Positions 16,949 to 26,076 of a stretch of DNA of 64,000 bases are shown one piece after another. This DNA comes from Microscillaceae bacterium. GTDB lineage: Bacteria; Bacteroidota; Bacteroidia; Cytophagales; Microscillaceae. Below the pieces are notes generated by a model. That model was not told the DNA's origin. It made no database searches and saw only the letters and a list, made by a program, of their open reading frames with translations. How positions within the stretch are numbered: the first letter of the stretch is position 1; the number at the start of each line of letters is the position of its first letter. The stretch spans positions 1 through 64,000 of the forward strand of contig DMXI01000699.1 of assembly GCA_003483885.1 (NCBI GenBank). The letters run 5' to 3'. The position numbers and the translations under genes are program-made.

Positions 16949-18028
16949 ATGCATCCAAGGTTTAAATATTATCCCTTCCATAAAGATTATACTGCCATGG
17001 GTAATGAATTTAGACCCTTTGTCACGTTTACGCATGTGGCCAACTATACGTCTGCCTCGGTAAACACTGATAAACTCGGATTTAGAGTGCAATATGACGC
17101 AGATGGCCAAGCTATAGATATTACTACACTCAAAAGCTCATACAAACACTGTAACCTGATGATGGGCAATAGTACTTCGTTTGGGGTAGATGCTTCTTCC
17201 GACAAAAAAACCATTTCTCATTACCTGCAACAAACCGATATCCCTTGCCTTAACCTGAGCATTCGTGGAGGTACCACTCGACAAGAATTAATTACATTCC
17301 TGATTTTGAAGCAATACCTACCACCTATTAAAAATATCATTTTCTTTACAGGCATTACCAATCCATCACTCGCGGCTTTGGATGCCTCTCTTCCTCACCC
17401 TGAATTTGGAGGAGTATTTTCTGAGCCCTTTCATTTTCAACATTATCGGGGATTTTATCAACCTACCGAAGATCATACTTATACCTTAAGAAAAGGTTTT
17501 TATGAAAAAGTAGAAGAAAAGTACGGCAAGGCTGGAAAGTTAGCCAAGAAGTTTTATCACACGCTTTTTCGTCTTTTCCAAAAAAAAGAACAAACTGCTC
17601 TTACACCAGCACCAGCTTTGGGTTTTGAGGAAAAAATGGACATGCTTCTCTCTCAACTTCATAGCGATTTGCAAAGCTGGACTGCGTTTAGAGAACAAAT
17701 GGGCTTTAAGCTACACTTTATACTGCAGCCAAGCATTGGCTGGACTCAAAAAAAGCTGACTCCAAGCGAAAACGATTGCTATAGTACTGATTTTAAAAAA
17801 CACAAAGTGTATTATCAAAGGTTTGTATCACAAAAGACCTATACGCACTATCGCGATTTTTTACAAAAAACATTGGCCCAATTTAATATTGATTTTTATG
17901 ACGCTAATGAATGGTTAAATGACAAAAAGTTTGATGAAATATCTTGTTTTACAGATGTTTGTCATATGACCGACGAGGGCAACCAAATCATGGCAGATTT
18001 TATCAAAAACGAATTACAACTGGCTTAA
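16949..18028 (+). CDS. SGNH/GDSL-like hydrolase-fold protein
   Basis: A 359-aa protein without a signal peptide. Two sequence blocks suggest an SGNH hydrolase fold: LMMGNSTSFGVDAS (about residues 70-83), standing where the catalytic-Ser block lies, with GNST in place of GDS, and DVCHMTDEGNQIMADF near the C-terminus, carrying the Asp-x-x-His of block V. Members in polysaccharide loci often remove or transfer acyl groups. It lies 61 bp after the ATPase gene and 26 bp before a glycosyltransferase-like gene in the same orientation, so a role in decorating the glycan is plausible. The substrate cannot be inferred. Confidence 0.65.
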   Translation: MHPRFKYYPFHKDYTAMGNEFRPFVTFTHVANYTSASVNTDKLGFRVQYDADGQAIDITTLKSSYKHCNLMMGNSTSFGVDASSDKKTISHYLQQTDIPCLNLSIRGGTTRQELITFLILKQYLPPIKNIIFFTGITNPSLAALDASLPHPEFGGVFSEPFHFQHYRGFYQPTEDHTYTLRKGFYEKVEEKYGKAGKLAKKFYHTLFRLFQKKEQTALTPAPALGFEEKMDMLLSQLHSDLQSWTAFREQMGFKLHFILQPSIGWTQKKLTPSENDCYSTDFKKHKVYYQRFVSQKTYTHYRDFLQKTLAQFNIDFYDANEWLNDKKFDEISCFTDVCHMTDEGNQIMADFIKNELQLA

Positions 18029-18054
18029 ACCGCTCTCTGGACTAAACGCTTGTT

Positions 18055-19434
18055 ATGAAGATTAAGAAGGTCTTATTATTAGTCAATATCAGCACTCAAT
18101 TTAGGGTACTACTCCCGATTGCCCAGTTGTTGAAAAAATCGGGTAAGTATGCGCCTTTTTTTGTATTGGATGAGTCAGTACACAACCTCCAGAAAGAAAA
18201 GCTCATTTGTCAAAAGCACGCCTTCAATTTTTTAAGCCTTTCTGCTGCTCCTGGCCTTGTGCTGCCTTCTGCGAAGCCTCCCAAAAGAATCATTGGGCGA
18301 TTGAGATGGTTTACCTTGGTAAAAGCCTGGTTATTTTTGAAAGATATCAATAAAACCACCACTCATTTTAAGCGGAAGATAAAAGAAAAAAAATTACTGT
18401 TACAAAAAGAAAATATTGAGCTTCTTATCATTACCGAAGATGGGGTAAGCTATGATGTTCCTTTTTTTGTAAGGGCCGCCAATTTACTGAATATCAAGTC
18501 TGCGGTTGTTCCTTTTACGATTGCCAATGCACTGGAACCCGCTACGAGCTTGAGTAAAGCCAATGGCCGATTTGATGTCAAAGGTCTGCGAAAAAAAATT
18601 ACGGGCCTTATTTACCCCAAATGGGTTTACGATTTTCAAGGGCAAAAAATGCTCAGAGTGGACGAAGAGAAAGTATTTGCTATGGAGCTGGCAAAGGTAG
18701 CTCCTCCTATTCCTTGGATGTACAATAGTGGGCAGTCGTCGGTAGTAATTATGGAAAGCGAGTTCATCAAAAAATATCATCTCAAGGAAGGGATACCAGC
18801 CGAAAAAATGAATACCGCGGGAGCTATTTATTTAGATATCTTGTATGACATCGTGCAGCATAAACAAGCAGCCAGAGCAAACGCAGGAGATAAATACAAT
18901 AGTGATCCTGACAAACGCTGGCTTTTATGTTCTTTGCCACCAGATTTTGCTCCTAATACTGAGTTTGCGGCTTATGATGAAATGGTTAAGTTTTGGATAA
19001 AAACCATGTGTGCCTCATCACAAGCCCAAGTATTTGTAAGCTTACACCCACGCACTGCCAAAGAGAAAGTTGATTTTATAGAAGAGATGGGTGCCATTAT
19101 TATCGATGAACCTATTGAAGGTTTTCTCCCATTGTGCGATGTTTTTGTAGCTTGTATTTCGGCTACTATTCGAATGGCTTTGGCTTGTAAAATTCCAGTG
19201 GTAAATTATGATGTTTTTCAATATAAATACGAAGATTATAATCAGATAAAAAGCGTGAAAACAGTGTTTAATAAGGTAAGCTTTCAAGAACAGGTTCAAA
19301 AAATGACGCAAGATCCTGATTATTATGAGTCTATCATCAATTATTACCAGGAAACGGAAGGCTATTATGGAAAAATGGACGGTAAAAATCACGAAAGATT
19401 ACTTCAGCTATTCGATCATTTAACCCAACACTAA
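18055..19434 (+). CDS. GT-B-like glycosyltransferase, possible nonulosonate transferase
   Basis: A 459-aa soluble protein with a two-domain GT-B look: an N-terminal Rossmann-like start (KKVLLLVNISTQFRVLLPIA) and a C-terminal nucleotide-sugar half. Three spaced motifs recall bacterial sialyl- and polysialyltransferases: Glu-Asp-Gly (128-130, in ITEDGVSYD), His-Pro (331-332, in VSLHPRT) and a Ser/Thr motif (369-371, in ACISATIRMA). It sits 12 bp upstream of neuB, the first gene of the legionaminic-acid block, which makes a CMP-nonulosonate transferase a reasonable guess. A 2-epimerase-like or CDP-glycerol-transferase-like fold cannot be excluded. Confidence 0.55.
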   Translation: MKIKKVLLLVNISTQFRVLLPIAQLLKKSGKYAPFFVLDESVHNLQKEKLICQKHAFNFLSLSAAPGLVLPSAKPPKRIIGRLRWFTLVKAWLFLKDINKTTTHFKRKIKEKKLLLQKENIELLIITEDGVSYDVPFFVRAANLLNIKSAVVPFTIANALEPATSLSKANGRFDVKGLRKKITGLIYPKWVYDFQGQKMLRVDEEKVFAMELAKVAPPIPWMYNSGQSSVVIMESEFIKKYHLKEGIPAEKMNTAGAIYLDILYDIVQHKQAARANAGDKYNSDPDKRWLLCSLPPDFAPNTEFAAYDEMVKFWIKTMCASSQAQVFVSLHPRTAKEKVDFIEEMGAIIIDEPIEGFLPLCDVFVACISATIRMALACKIPVVNYDVFQYKYEDYNQIKSVKTVFNKVSFQEQVQKMTQDPDYYESIINYYQETEGYYGKMDGKNHERLLQLFDHLTQH

Positions 19435-19446
19435 TTCAAAAAGACC

Positions 19447-20466
19447 ATGTCTCAAACTCTTATCATTGCCGAAGCAGGTGTAAACCACAATGGTGATATG
19501 GAAATGGCCAAGCAACTTATAGATGCTGCGGCTCAGGCGGGTGCCGATATTGTGAAATTCCAAACCTTCAAGGCCGAAAAATTAGTTACCAAGTCTGCCC
19601 CCAAAGCGGCTTATCAAAATAAAAACATCAACGATGGAGACGACAATCAATTTTCGATGTTGAAAAAGCTTGAGTTAGACTTGAACTCCCACCATTTATT
19701 AATGAATTATTGTCAATCCAAAGGCATTCGTTTTTTATCTACTCCCTTTGATGGAGAGAGTGCTCATTTGTTACACAATCTAGGGCTTTCTATTTTCAAG
19801 ATTCCTTCTGGAGAAATTACCAACAAACCGTTTTTGGAAACGATTGGTGCTTATAACAAAGAAGTGATATTATCGACGGGGATGTCGAACCTGGGAGAAA
19901 TAGAAGCGGCCTTGAATGTTTTAGTGCAATCGGGCACCCAAAAAAGCAACATTACGGTATTACACTGCAATACTGAGTACCCCACCCCGTTTGAAGATGT
20001 TAACCTTAAGGCAATGAACACCATTGAGCAGGCTTTTGGGGTGTCGATAGGGTATTCAGACCACACTTTGGGGATTGAGGTACCCATTGCGGCGGTAGCA
20101 AGAGGAGCGGTTGTGATTGAGAAACATTTTACCCTGGATCGGAACCTACCAGGCCCTGACCACAAAGCCTCGCTGGAACCCGCTGAACTCAAAGCAATGG
20201 TTACCGCCATTCGCAATATTGACTTAGCGCTGGGGTCTTCGCTCAAGACTCCTTCTCCTTCTGAGAAAAAAAATATAGAAATTGCCCGAAAAAGCATCCA
20301 CTTATCCAAAGACCTTACAAAAGACCATCGATTACGCCGTGAAGATTTGGTGATGAAACGCCCTGCCACCGGAATTTCGCCCATGGAAATAGAAAAGGTC
20401 ATAGGCAAAAAAGTACGACATGATTTACCTGAAGACCACCTTTTAACTTTTGCGGATTTGATATGA
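19447..20466 (+). CDS. neuB: Nonulosonate (legionaminate/neuraminate) synthase, NeuB family
   Basis: Condenses phosphoenolpyruvate with a 6-deoxy-diacetamido-mannose (or ManNAc) to give a nine-carbon nonulosonic acid. The N-terminal TIM-barrel (about 1-275) contains IIAEAGVNHNGDMEMAKQLI, ADIVKFQTFKAEKL, IPSGEITNKPFLE, GYSDHTLGIEVPIAAVARGA and the metal/substrate region EKHFTLDR. A C-terminal SAF antifreeze-like domain spans about 285-339. Context decides the sugar: LegB- and LegC-type genes follow, so this is probably the legionaminate synthase (LegI role). It overlaps neuC by 4 bp (ATGA). Confidence 0.93.
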   Translation: MSQTLIIAEAGVNHNGDMEMAKQLIDAAAQAGADIVKFQTFKAEKLVTKSAPKAAYQNKNINDGDDNQFSMLKKLELDLNSHHLLMNYCQSKGIRFLSTPFDGESAHLLHNLGLSIFKIPSGEITNKPFLETIGAYNKEVILSTGMSNLGEIEAALNVLVQSGTQKSNITVLHCNTEYPTPFEDVNLKAMNTIEQAFGVSIGYSDHTLGIEVPIAAVARGAVVIEKHFTLDRNLPGPDHKASLEPAELKAMVTAIRNIDLALGSSLKTPSPSEKKNIEIARKSIHLSKDLTKDHRLRREDLVMKRPATGISPMEIEKVIGKKVRHDLPEDHLLTFADLI

Positions 20467-21569
20467 ATATTGTATTACTTACCAGTTCAAGGGCTGATTA
20501 TGGCATTTATCGCCCTCTCATTCGCAAAATGCAAGCGGATAATTTTTTTAACCTAAGCCTGATCGTGTTTGGCACCCATGTATCGTCGTTTCATGGGCAT
20601 ACCATTGACCAAATCCACGAAGACAAAGTTCGTATTATATATCAGGTTGAAAACTTGATATTGGGAGACAGTCCAGAAGCAATTGCGACTGCCATGGGCA
20701 CCACTACCCTTAAATTTTCGGGAATTTGGCAAACCATTCACCAAGATGTAGACCTGATGATTTGTTTGGGTGATCGATACGAGATGTTGGCAGCAGTGAT
20801 CGCTTCAGCACCATTCAATATCCCGATAGCTCATTTTCATGGAGGAGAAACTACGCTAGGGGCCATTGATAACAAATTCCGCCATAGTTTGACTGCAATG
20901 TCGGATTATCATTTTACCAGTACCCAAAAACACCAGGAAAGGGTCAGTCAAATTGTAGGGAATCAAAAACATATTTACAATGTAGGGGCCTTGAGCCTGG
21001 ATAATCTTCAGGATTTAACCTTACTCTCGCTTACATCTTTTAAGGCTAAATATGGCATTGATCTCGCAAACCCATCCATTTTAATCACATTTCATCCCGA
21101 AACAGTTTCTTATGAAAAAAATATTACGTATATCGAGACCCTAATTTCAAGTCTCAGGGTTTTATCCGCTGACTATCAACTAATTATTACGATGCCCAAT
21201 GCCGACACCCTAGGCAACATGGTGAGAAAAAAGTTAGCAAATTTTGCCTTGAATAATCCTCAAGTATTTACCATTGAGTCGTTTGGAGTACTTGGATATT
21301 TTTCCTGCATGCAACATTGTTCTTTTCTTTTGGGTAACACCTCTAGTGGTATCATAGAAGCGGCCTCCTTCAAAAAATATGTCATCAACGTTGGAGATAG
21401 GCAAAAAGGAAGAGATGCGGGCGAAAATGTACTACAGGTACCCATTAAACAAGATGATATACTGGCAGCCGTTAAAAAAATAGCCACCTTGCCTCCATTT
21501 GACGGACACAACATTTATGGCGAGGGTAATACAAGCAGTAAAATTATTGATATTTTAAAGAATGAATAA
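20463..21569 (+). CDS. neuC: Hydrolysing UDP/GDP-N-acetylhexosamine 2-epimerase (NeuC/LegG)
   Basis: A GT-B-fold hydrolysing 2-epimerase. It releases the nucleotide and inverts C2 to give the mannose-configured substrate of the synthase upstream. Family marks are the N-terminal TSSRADYGIYRPL, LGDRYEMLAA, HFHGGETTLGAIDN, the HS-x-T-A-M-S-DYHF block and LGNTSSGIIEA near the C-terminus. At 368 aa it is full length. In a legionaminate pathway it would act on NDP-2,4-diacetamido-2,4,6-trideoxyglucose (LegG role). In a sialic-acid pathway it would act on UDP-GlcNAc. The overlapping starts and stops with both neighbours indicate translational coupling. Confidence 0.92.
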   Translation: MNIVLLTSSRADYGIYRPLIRKMQADNFFNLSLIVFGTHVSSFHGHTIDQIHEDKVRIIYQVENLILGDSPEAIATAMGTTTLKFSGIWQTIHQDVDLMICLGDRYEMLAAVIASAPFNIPIAHFHGGETTLGAIDNKFRHSLTAMSDYHFTSTQKHQERVSQIVGNQKHIYNVGALSLDNLQDLTLLSLTSFKAKYGIDLANPSILITFHPETVSYEKNITYIETLISSLRVLSADYQLIITMPNADTLGNMVRKKLANFALNNPQVFTIESFGVLGYFSCMQHCSFLLGNTSSGIIEAASFKKYVINVGDRQKGRDAGENVLQVPIKQDDILAAVKKIATLPPFDGHNIYGEGNTSSKIIDILKNE

Positions 21570-22185
21570 GGTAGCTTTAGTAGGGTATTCGGGGCATGCC
21601 TACGTAGTAATCGATATATTGACTGCTATGGGGTATACAGTACACGGGTTTTATGACAAAGAAAATAAAGTGCATAACCCTTATGCTTTAACATACCTTG
21701 GCCAAGAAACCAACCCAACCATACAACAGCAGCTGCTTGATTTAGAATACTTTGTAAGCATTGGAGATAACCATTTACGCCAAAAAATTTATACACATAT
21801 TTTTTCTAATACCCATAAATCACCAATCAATGCTATTTACCCTAAAAGCCTGATTAGTCAAACTGCTCACATTGCCAAAGAAGGGGTCATGATAGCTCCC
21901 AATGTGGTTATTAACGCCCAGTCTACCATAGGTGCAGGTAGTATTTGCAATACCTCCTGTATTATTGAACATGAATGCCAGATTGGTGCATTCTGTCATG
22001 TAGCGCCAGGAGCAACCTTATGTGGCAATGTGCAAGTAGGAGATTTAAGTTTTATAGGAGCCAATTCAGTAGTCAAACAAGGCATTCGTATTGGCAAAAA
22101 TGTTATTATTGGTGCCGGAACAGTCGTCATTAAAGACGTTCCAGACAATACTGTGATTGTAGGAAACCCCCAAAGAAATTTATGA
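21562..22185 (+). CDS. PglD/NeuD-family sugar N- or O-acetyltransferase
   Basis: An acetyl-CoA-dependent acyltransferase. The N-terminal Rossmann-like part (KVALVGYSGHAYVVIDIL) is the sugar-nucleotide-binding domain of the PglD/NeuD family, and residues about 100-205 form a left-handed beta-helix of hexapeptide repeats (IGAGSICNTSCIIEH, IGKNVIIGAGTVVIKDV). His137 matches the catalytic base of PglD, and His146 is also conserved. In this pathway it most likely acetylates the 4-amino group made by the LegC-type aminotransferase (LegH role). It overlaps neuC by 8 bp and the next gene by 4 bp. Confidence 0.88.
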   Translation: MNKVALVGYSGHAYVVIDILTAMGYTVHGFYDKENKVHNPYALTYLGQETNPTIQQQLLDLEYFVSIGDNHLRQKIYTHIFSNTHKSPINAIYPKSLISQTAHIAKEGVMIAPNVVINAQSTIGAGSICNTSCIIEHECQIGAFCHVAPGATLCGNVQVGDLSFIGANSVVKQGIRIGKNVIIGAGTVVIKDVPDNTVIVGNPQRNL

Positions 22186-23237
22186 AATACGATTCAAACA
22201 TTATAGATGACTCTTTCACCATTCGGATGGCATTGGCAAAGCTAAACAATCTGGTATACAAAGATAGTTTGACCTTGTTTGTAATAAATAATGCCCACCA
22301 ACTCATAGGAACCATTACCGATGGAGACATTCGTCGGGGCTTACTGAATGGACTCACCCTGGATGATAACATCACTACGGTAGTACATACTAACTTTCGT
22401 TTTCTCAAAGCGAGTAACATTGCGCTGGAAGAGCTCGCAAAATTTAAGGAAAAAGAAATCTCCTTGATCCCTATCATCAATGATGAAGGCCAGATTAAAA
22501 GGATTATCAATTTACGGCATACAAAAACGATTTTGCCACTAGACGCGGTAATTATAGCAGGAGGCGAAGGTCGCAGGTTACGACCTATGACTGAAAATAC
22601 GCCCAAACCCTTGCTCAAGGTAGGAGATAAACCCATTATAGAATACAATATCGACCGCATCAACTTTTTTGGGATTCATCATCTCAATATCACTATCAAG
22701 TATTTGGGGCAACAAATCATAGATCACTTTGGTGATGGTCAATCTCGTGGACTTCGCATCAATTACATATGGGAAAAAGCCCAGGCACTTGGCACCATTG
22801 GCTCCCTGACCTTGGCTGAAAACCTGATCCACGACAATGTCTTGGTTATGAATTCAGATTTATTAACCAATATTGATTTTGAAGATATGTACAATACTTT
22901 TGTACAAACCGAGGCAGATATGATTGTAGCTACGGTACCTTATGAAGTCAAAATACCTTACGGTGTACTCGAGACCGATGGCAGTCAAATTACTTCTTTG
23001 AAAGAAAAACCCACCTACACTTATTATTCCAATGCAGGCATATATATGCTCAAAAGAAGGCTCATTGAACTGATACCCAAGGGGCAAAAACACGATGCCA
23101 CTGACTTAATGATGACGCTTATACAAAATAATTATAAAGTAGTCCAGTACCCCATCTTAGGATATTGGCTCGACATAGGCAAACCAGAAGATTTCAGCAA
23201 AGCTCAAGAAGATGTAAAGCACATAAATTTTACTTAA
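22182..23237 (+). CDS. CBS-domain sugar-1-phosphate nucleotidyltransferase (PtmE-like)
   Basis: Two CBS motifs (about 1-115, including LFVINNAHQLIGTITDGDIRR) precede a nucleotidyltransferase domain whose phosphate loop is IIAGGEGRRLRPMT (about 125-138), followed by PKPLLKVGDKPI. This CBS plus NTP-transferase layout is that of PtmE of Campylobacter, which makes GDP-glucosamine and feeds a GDP-linked legionaminic-acid route. Its position inside the nonulosonate block supports that role. The CBS pair may sense nucleotide. Other hexose-1-P specificities remain possible. Confidence 0.85.
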   Translation: MKYDSNIIDDSFTIRMALAKLNNLVYKDSLTLFVINNAHQLIGTITDGDIRRGLLNGLTLDDNITTVVHTNFRFLKASNIALEELAKFKEKEISLIPIINDEGQIKRIINLRHTKTILPLDAVIIAGGEGRRLRPMTENTPKPLLKVGDKPIIEYNIDRINFFGIHHLNITIKYLGQQIIDHFGDGQSRGLRINYIWEKAQALGTIGSLTLAENLIHDNVLVMNSDLLTNIDFEDMYNTFVQTEADMIVATVPYEVKIPYGVLETDGSQITSLKEKPTYTYYSNAGIYMLKRRLIELIPKGQKHDATDLMMTLIQNNYKVVQYPILGYWLDIGKPEDFSKAQEDVKHINFT

Positions 23238-23948
23238 ATGAAGGTCTTGTTTGTAATACCAGCAAGAGGAGGTTCAAAAGGCGTCCCAGGAAAAAATATC
23301 AAAAAACTCGCAGGTAAACCGCTCATTGGTTATTCTATTGATTATGCCCGGCAATTTGCCTCCGACGAATTTATTTGTGTGACCAGTGATGATGATGAAA
23401 TTATTCGAACTACGGAAGAATATGGACTTGCGGTACCATTCAAGCGTCCTGCCCAGTTAGCCACCGATACCGCAGGTAGTTACGAAGTCATATTGCATGC
23501 CTTAGCATTTTACGAGGCACAAGGAGCCACTTTTGACTGTGTAGTGTTATTGCAACCTACTTCCCCTTTTCGTTTAAAATCACAGCTTGAGGAGGCTATG
23601 CAGCTATATACCTCAAGCCTGGACATGGTAGCCTCGGTGCAAGAAACCAAATCAAACCCTTACTACCTTTTGTTTGAAGAAACCAACGAGGGCTATTTAA
23701 ACATCTCTAAACCAGGCCACAGGGCTACTCGAAGGCAAGATGTACCCAAAGTATATGAATTTAATGGGAACCTTTACCTTATCAATCCTTCCTCGTTGAA
23801 AAGCCACCAAGGGTTTGGTGAGTTTTCAAAAATCAAAAAATATGTGATGTCTGAACTATATTCGGTTGATATTGATACCTTGATGGACTGGGATTATGCT
23901 GAGTTTTTAATAGAAAAAAATTATCTTACAAATTTATTTAACGGGTAA
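23238..23948 (+). CDS. neuA: CMP-nonulosonate (acylneuraminate) cytidylyltransferase
   Basis: Activates the nonulosonic acid with CTP to give the CMP-sugar donor. The N-terminal signature FVIPARGGSKGVPGKNI (about 5-21) binds CTP, and LLQPTSPFR and EFNGNLYLINPSSL follow the family pattern. The length (236 aa) fits. It starts directly after the preceding stop and overlaps legB by one base. With LegB- and LegC-type genes adjacent, it is best read as the CMP-legionaminate synthetase (LegF role); sequence alone does not separate it from a CMP-Neu5Ac synthetase. Confidence 0.9.
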   Translation: MKVLFVIPARGGSKGVPGKNIKKLAGKPLIGYSIDYARQFASDEFICVTSDDDEIIRTTEEYGLAVPFKRPAQLATDTAGSYEVILHALAFYEAQGATFDCVVLLQPTSPFRLKSQLEEAMQLYTSSLDMVASVQETKSNPYYLLFEETNEGYLNISKPGHRATRRQDVPKVYEFNGNLYLINPSSLKSHQGFGEFSKIKKYVMSELYSVDIDTLMDWDYAEFLIEKNYLTNLFNG

Positions 23949-24940
23949 TGGCAAATAAAAAAGTATTAGTCACGGGAGCAGATGGTTTTATTGGTAGCCA
24001 CCTTACCGAGCACCTCTTAGAGCAAGGGTATGACGTAAAAGCATTTGTGTTATATAATTCGTTCAATTCTTATGGATGGTTAGATACCTTGCCCAAAGAA
24101 AAACTGGATGCGATTGAAGTCTTTTCGGGCAATGTATGCGATCCTAATGGCGTGAAAGTAGCAATGGAAGGCATTGATATGGTTTTTCATTTGGCCGCAT
24201 TAATTGCCATTCCTTACAGTTACCACTCACCTGACAGCTATGTAGATACCAATATTAGAGGAACCCTCAATGTATTGCAAGCTGCCAGGCAACTAGATAC
24301 TTCCCGAGTGTTGGTAACCTCTACCTCAGAAGTGTACGGAACAGCTCAGTACGTGCCCATCGATGAAAAACACCCTTTTCAGGGACAATCGCCCTACAGT
24401 GCTACCAAAATCGGGGGCGATCGCCTTGCAGAGTCTTTTTATCGTTCCTTTGAAACCCCTATCTCAATTGTGCGCCCCTTTAATACTTACGGTCCGAGGC
24501 AATCCGCCAGGGCAGTGTTGCCAACCATTATTACTCAGTTACTCAACGGCGAGCAAGAAATCAAATTGGGTGATTTGAAACCTACCCGCGACCTTGTGTA
24601 TGTAAAAGATACGGTCAGAGGATTTGAAGCTATAGCCAGAAGTCAAGAGGCTATTGGAGAAGAAATCAACATTGCCACCCAACAAGAGGTGTCTATTGGC
24701 CAACTGGCTCAAACCATCATTGATCTCATCAACCCTGAAGCGTCTATTGTACAAGATCCACAGCGGATGCGCCCTTCTAAAAGCGAAGTGCATCGTTTGT
24801 TGGGTGCCAACGAAAAAATCCAGCGCTTGACCGACTGGACACTTACCCATACCCTCAAAGAAGGCTTGCAACAGACCATTGATTGGTTTTCTCAAAAACA
24901 AAACTTGCAACAATACAAACACGATATCTATAACGTATGA
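23948..24940 (+). CDS. legB: NAD-dependent 4,6-dehydratase, LegB type
   Basis: An extended SDR enzyme that converts NDP-GlcNAc to the 4-keto-6-deoxy intermediate, the first committed step of legionaminate synthesis. The NAD-binding motif is GADGFIG (10-16), the catalytic pair YxxxK is Tyr150/Lys154, and STSEVYGT provides the active-site Ser/Thr region. The sequence resembles the LegB subgroup (NSYGWLD, HLAALIAIPYSYHSP, RPFNTYGPRQSARAVLPTII) more than PseB. It overlaps the aminotransferase gene by 4 bp. Confidence 0.92.
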   Translation: MANKKVLVTGADGFIGSHLTEHLLEQGYDVKAFVLYNSFNSYGWLDTLPKEKLDAIEVFSGNVCDPNGVKVAMEGIDMVFHLAALIAIPYSYHSPDSYVDTNIRGTLNVLQAARQLDTSRVLVTSTSEVYGTAQYVPIDEKHPFQGQSPYSATKIGGDRLAESFYRSFETPISIVRPFNTYGPRQSARAVLPTIITQLLNGEQEIKLGDLKPTRDLVYVKDTVRGFEAIARSQEAIGEEINIATQQEVSIGQLAQTIIDLINPEASIVQDPQRMRPSKSEVHRLLGANEKIQRLTDWTLTHTLKEGLQQTIDWFSQKQNLQQYKHDIYNV

Positions 24941-26070
24941 TTCCTTTATCAGTCCCTAATATCGAAGGCAATGAATGGCAATACATCAAAGAATGCCTGG
25001 ATACCAATTGGGTTTCTTCGGTAGGTTCTTATGTAGATCTTTTTGAACAAAAAGTGGCCGAGTTTACGGGTGCCCAATATGCGGTTTCTACGGTGAATGG
25101 CACTGCGGCCCTACATATTGCCCTGCTTTTGAGCAATGTTACCCAAGATGATTGTGTTTTGGTACCCAACATTACTTTTATAGCCAGTGTAAATGCCATT
25201 AAGTATGTCAACGCCTCCCCTATCTTTATAGATATTGATCCTGATACCTGGCAAATGGATTTGGGCTTACTGGAGGAGTTTTTAGAAAACGAAACGACTC
25301 TTCAGGAAGGGATTTGTACCGAGAAAAATTCTCAGAGAAAAATTAAGGCCATTATGCCTGTCCATGTATTGGGTAATATGGCAGATATGGACCACTTGAA
25401 AGCCTTAGCCAAAAAATTTCACCTGGAAATTATAGAAGACGCCAGCGAAGCCCTGGGGAGTTATTATGAAGGGACTCACTCTGGTAACTTTGGTAAATTC
25501 GGGTGCTTTAGTTTCAATGGCAATAAAATTATCACTACTGGTGGTGGCGGAATAATCATTACTGATGATGAACAGCTGGCAGCTAAAGCCAAACACATTA
25601 CTACCCAAGCCAAAGCCGACAAGTTTGAATATGTTCACGATCACGTTGGGTATAACTATCGTTTGGTAAATGTATTAGCCGCTATGGGGGTGGCTCAAAT
25701 GGAAAACTTGCCTAAATTCTTGAACAGAAAGCAAGAAGTTAACGCTTTTTATCGGGAGCAACTTACCAATGTAGGGGACATTCAGTTGCAGGAAATACCA
25801 AACAAAACCAGTTCAAATCATTGGTTATTCACCATTTTAACGTCGCAACAAAAGCCACTCATTCAACACCTAACTGCACATAAGATACAGGTGCGGCCTT
25901 TGTGGTATCCAATGAACCGCCTGGAAATGTTTAAACACGAACGTTATTATTCTCGTAATGACTTGTCTATGGAAGTTTACCAAAAAAGCATTAGCTTGCC
26001 TTGCTCTACCAACATCTCCGAAGAGGATACAGCTTTTGTAGTAAAAACAATAAGAGATTTTTTTAATTAG
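24937..26070 (+). CDS. legC: LegC-family PLP aminotransferase
   Basis: A DegT/DnrJ/EryC1-fold aminotransferase that adds the 4-amino group to the LegB product, using glutamate. The start IPLSVPNIEGNEW, the TVNGTAALHIAL substrate loop and the PLP lysine Lys197 in FSFNGNKIITTGGGG are those of the LegC subgroup. At 377 aa it is full length. It overlaps legB by 4 bp and is followed after 6 bp by the HisF-like gene. The presence of LegB and LegC together is the main reason for naming this pathway legionaminate instead of sialate. Confidence 0.92.
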   Translation: MIPLSVPNIEGNEWQYIKECLDTNWVSSVGSYVDLFEQKVAEFTGAQYAVSTVNGTAALHIALLLSNVTQDDCVLVPNITFIASVNAIKYVNASPIFIDIDPDTWQMDLGLLEEFLENETTLQEGICTEKNSQRKIKAIMPVHVLGNMADMDHLKALAKKFHLEIIEDASEALGSYYEGTHSGNFGKFGCFSFNGNKIITTGGGGIIITDDEQLAAKAKHITTQAKADKFEYVHDHVGYNYRLVNVLAAMGVAQMENLPKFLNRKQEVNAFYREQLTNVGDIQLQEIPNKTSSNHWLFTILTSQQKPLIQHLTAHKIQVRPLWYPMNRLEMFKHERYYSRNDLSMEVYQKSISLPCSTNISEEDTAFVVKTIRDFFN

Positions 26071-26076
26071 ATTACA

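Noticed and set aside
19851..20408. A 185-codon antisense frame opposite neuB
   Set aside because: Shadow of the conserved gene on the plus strand; no family resemblance.
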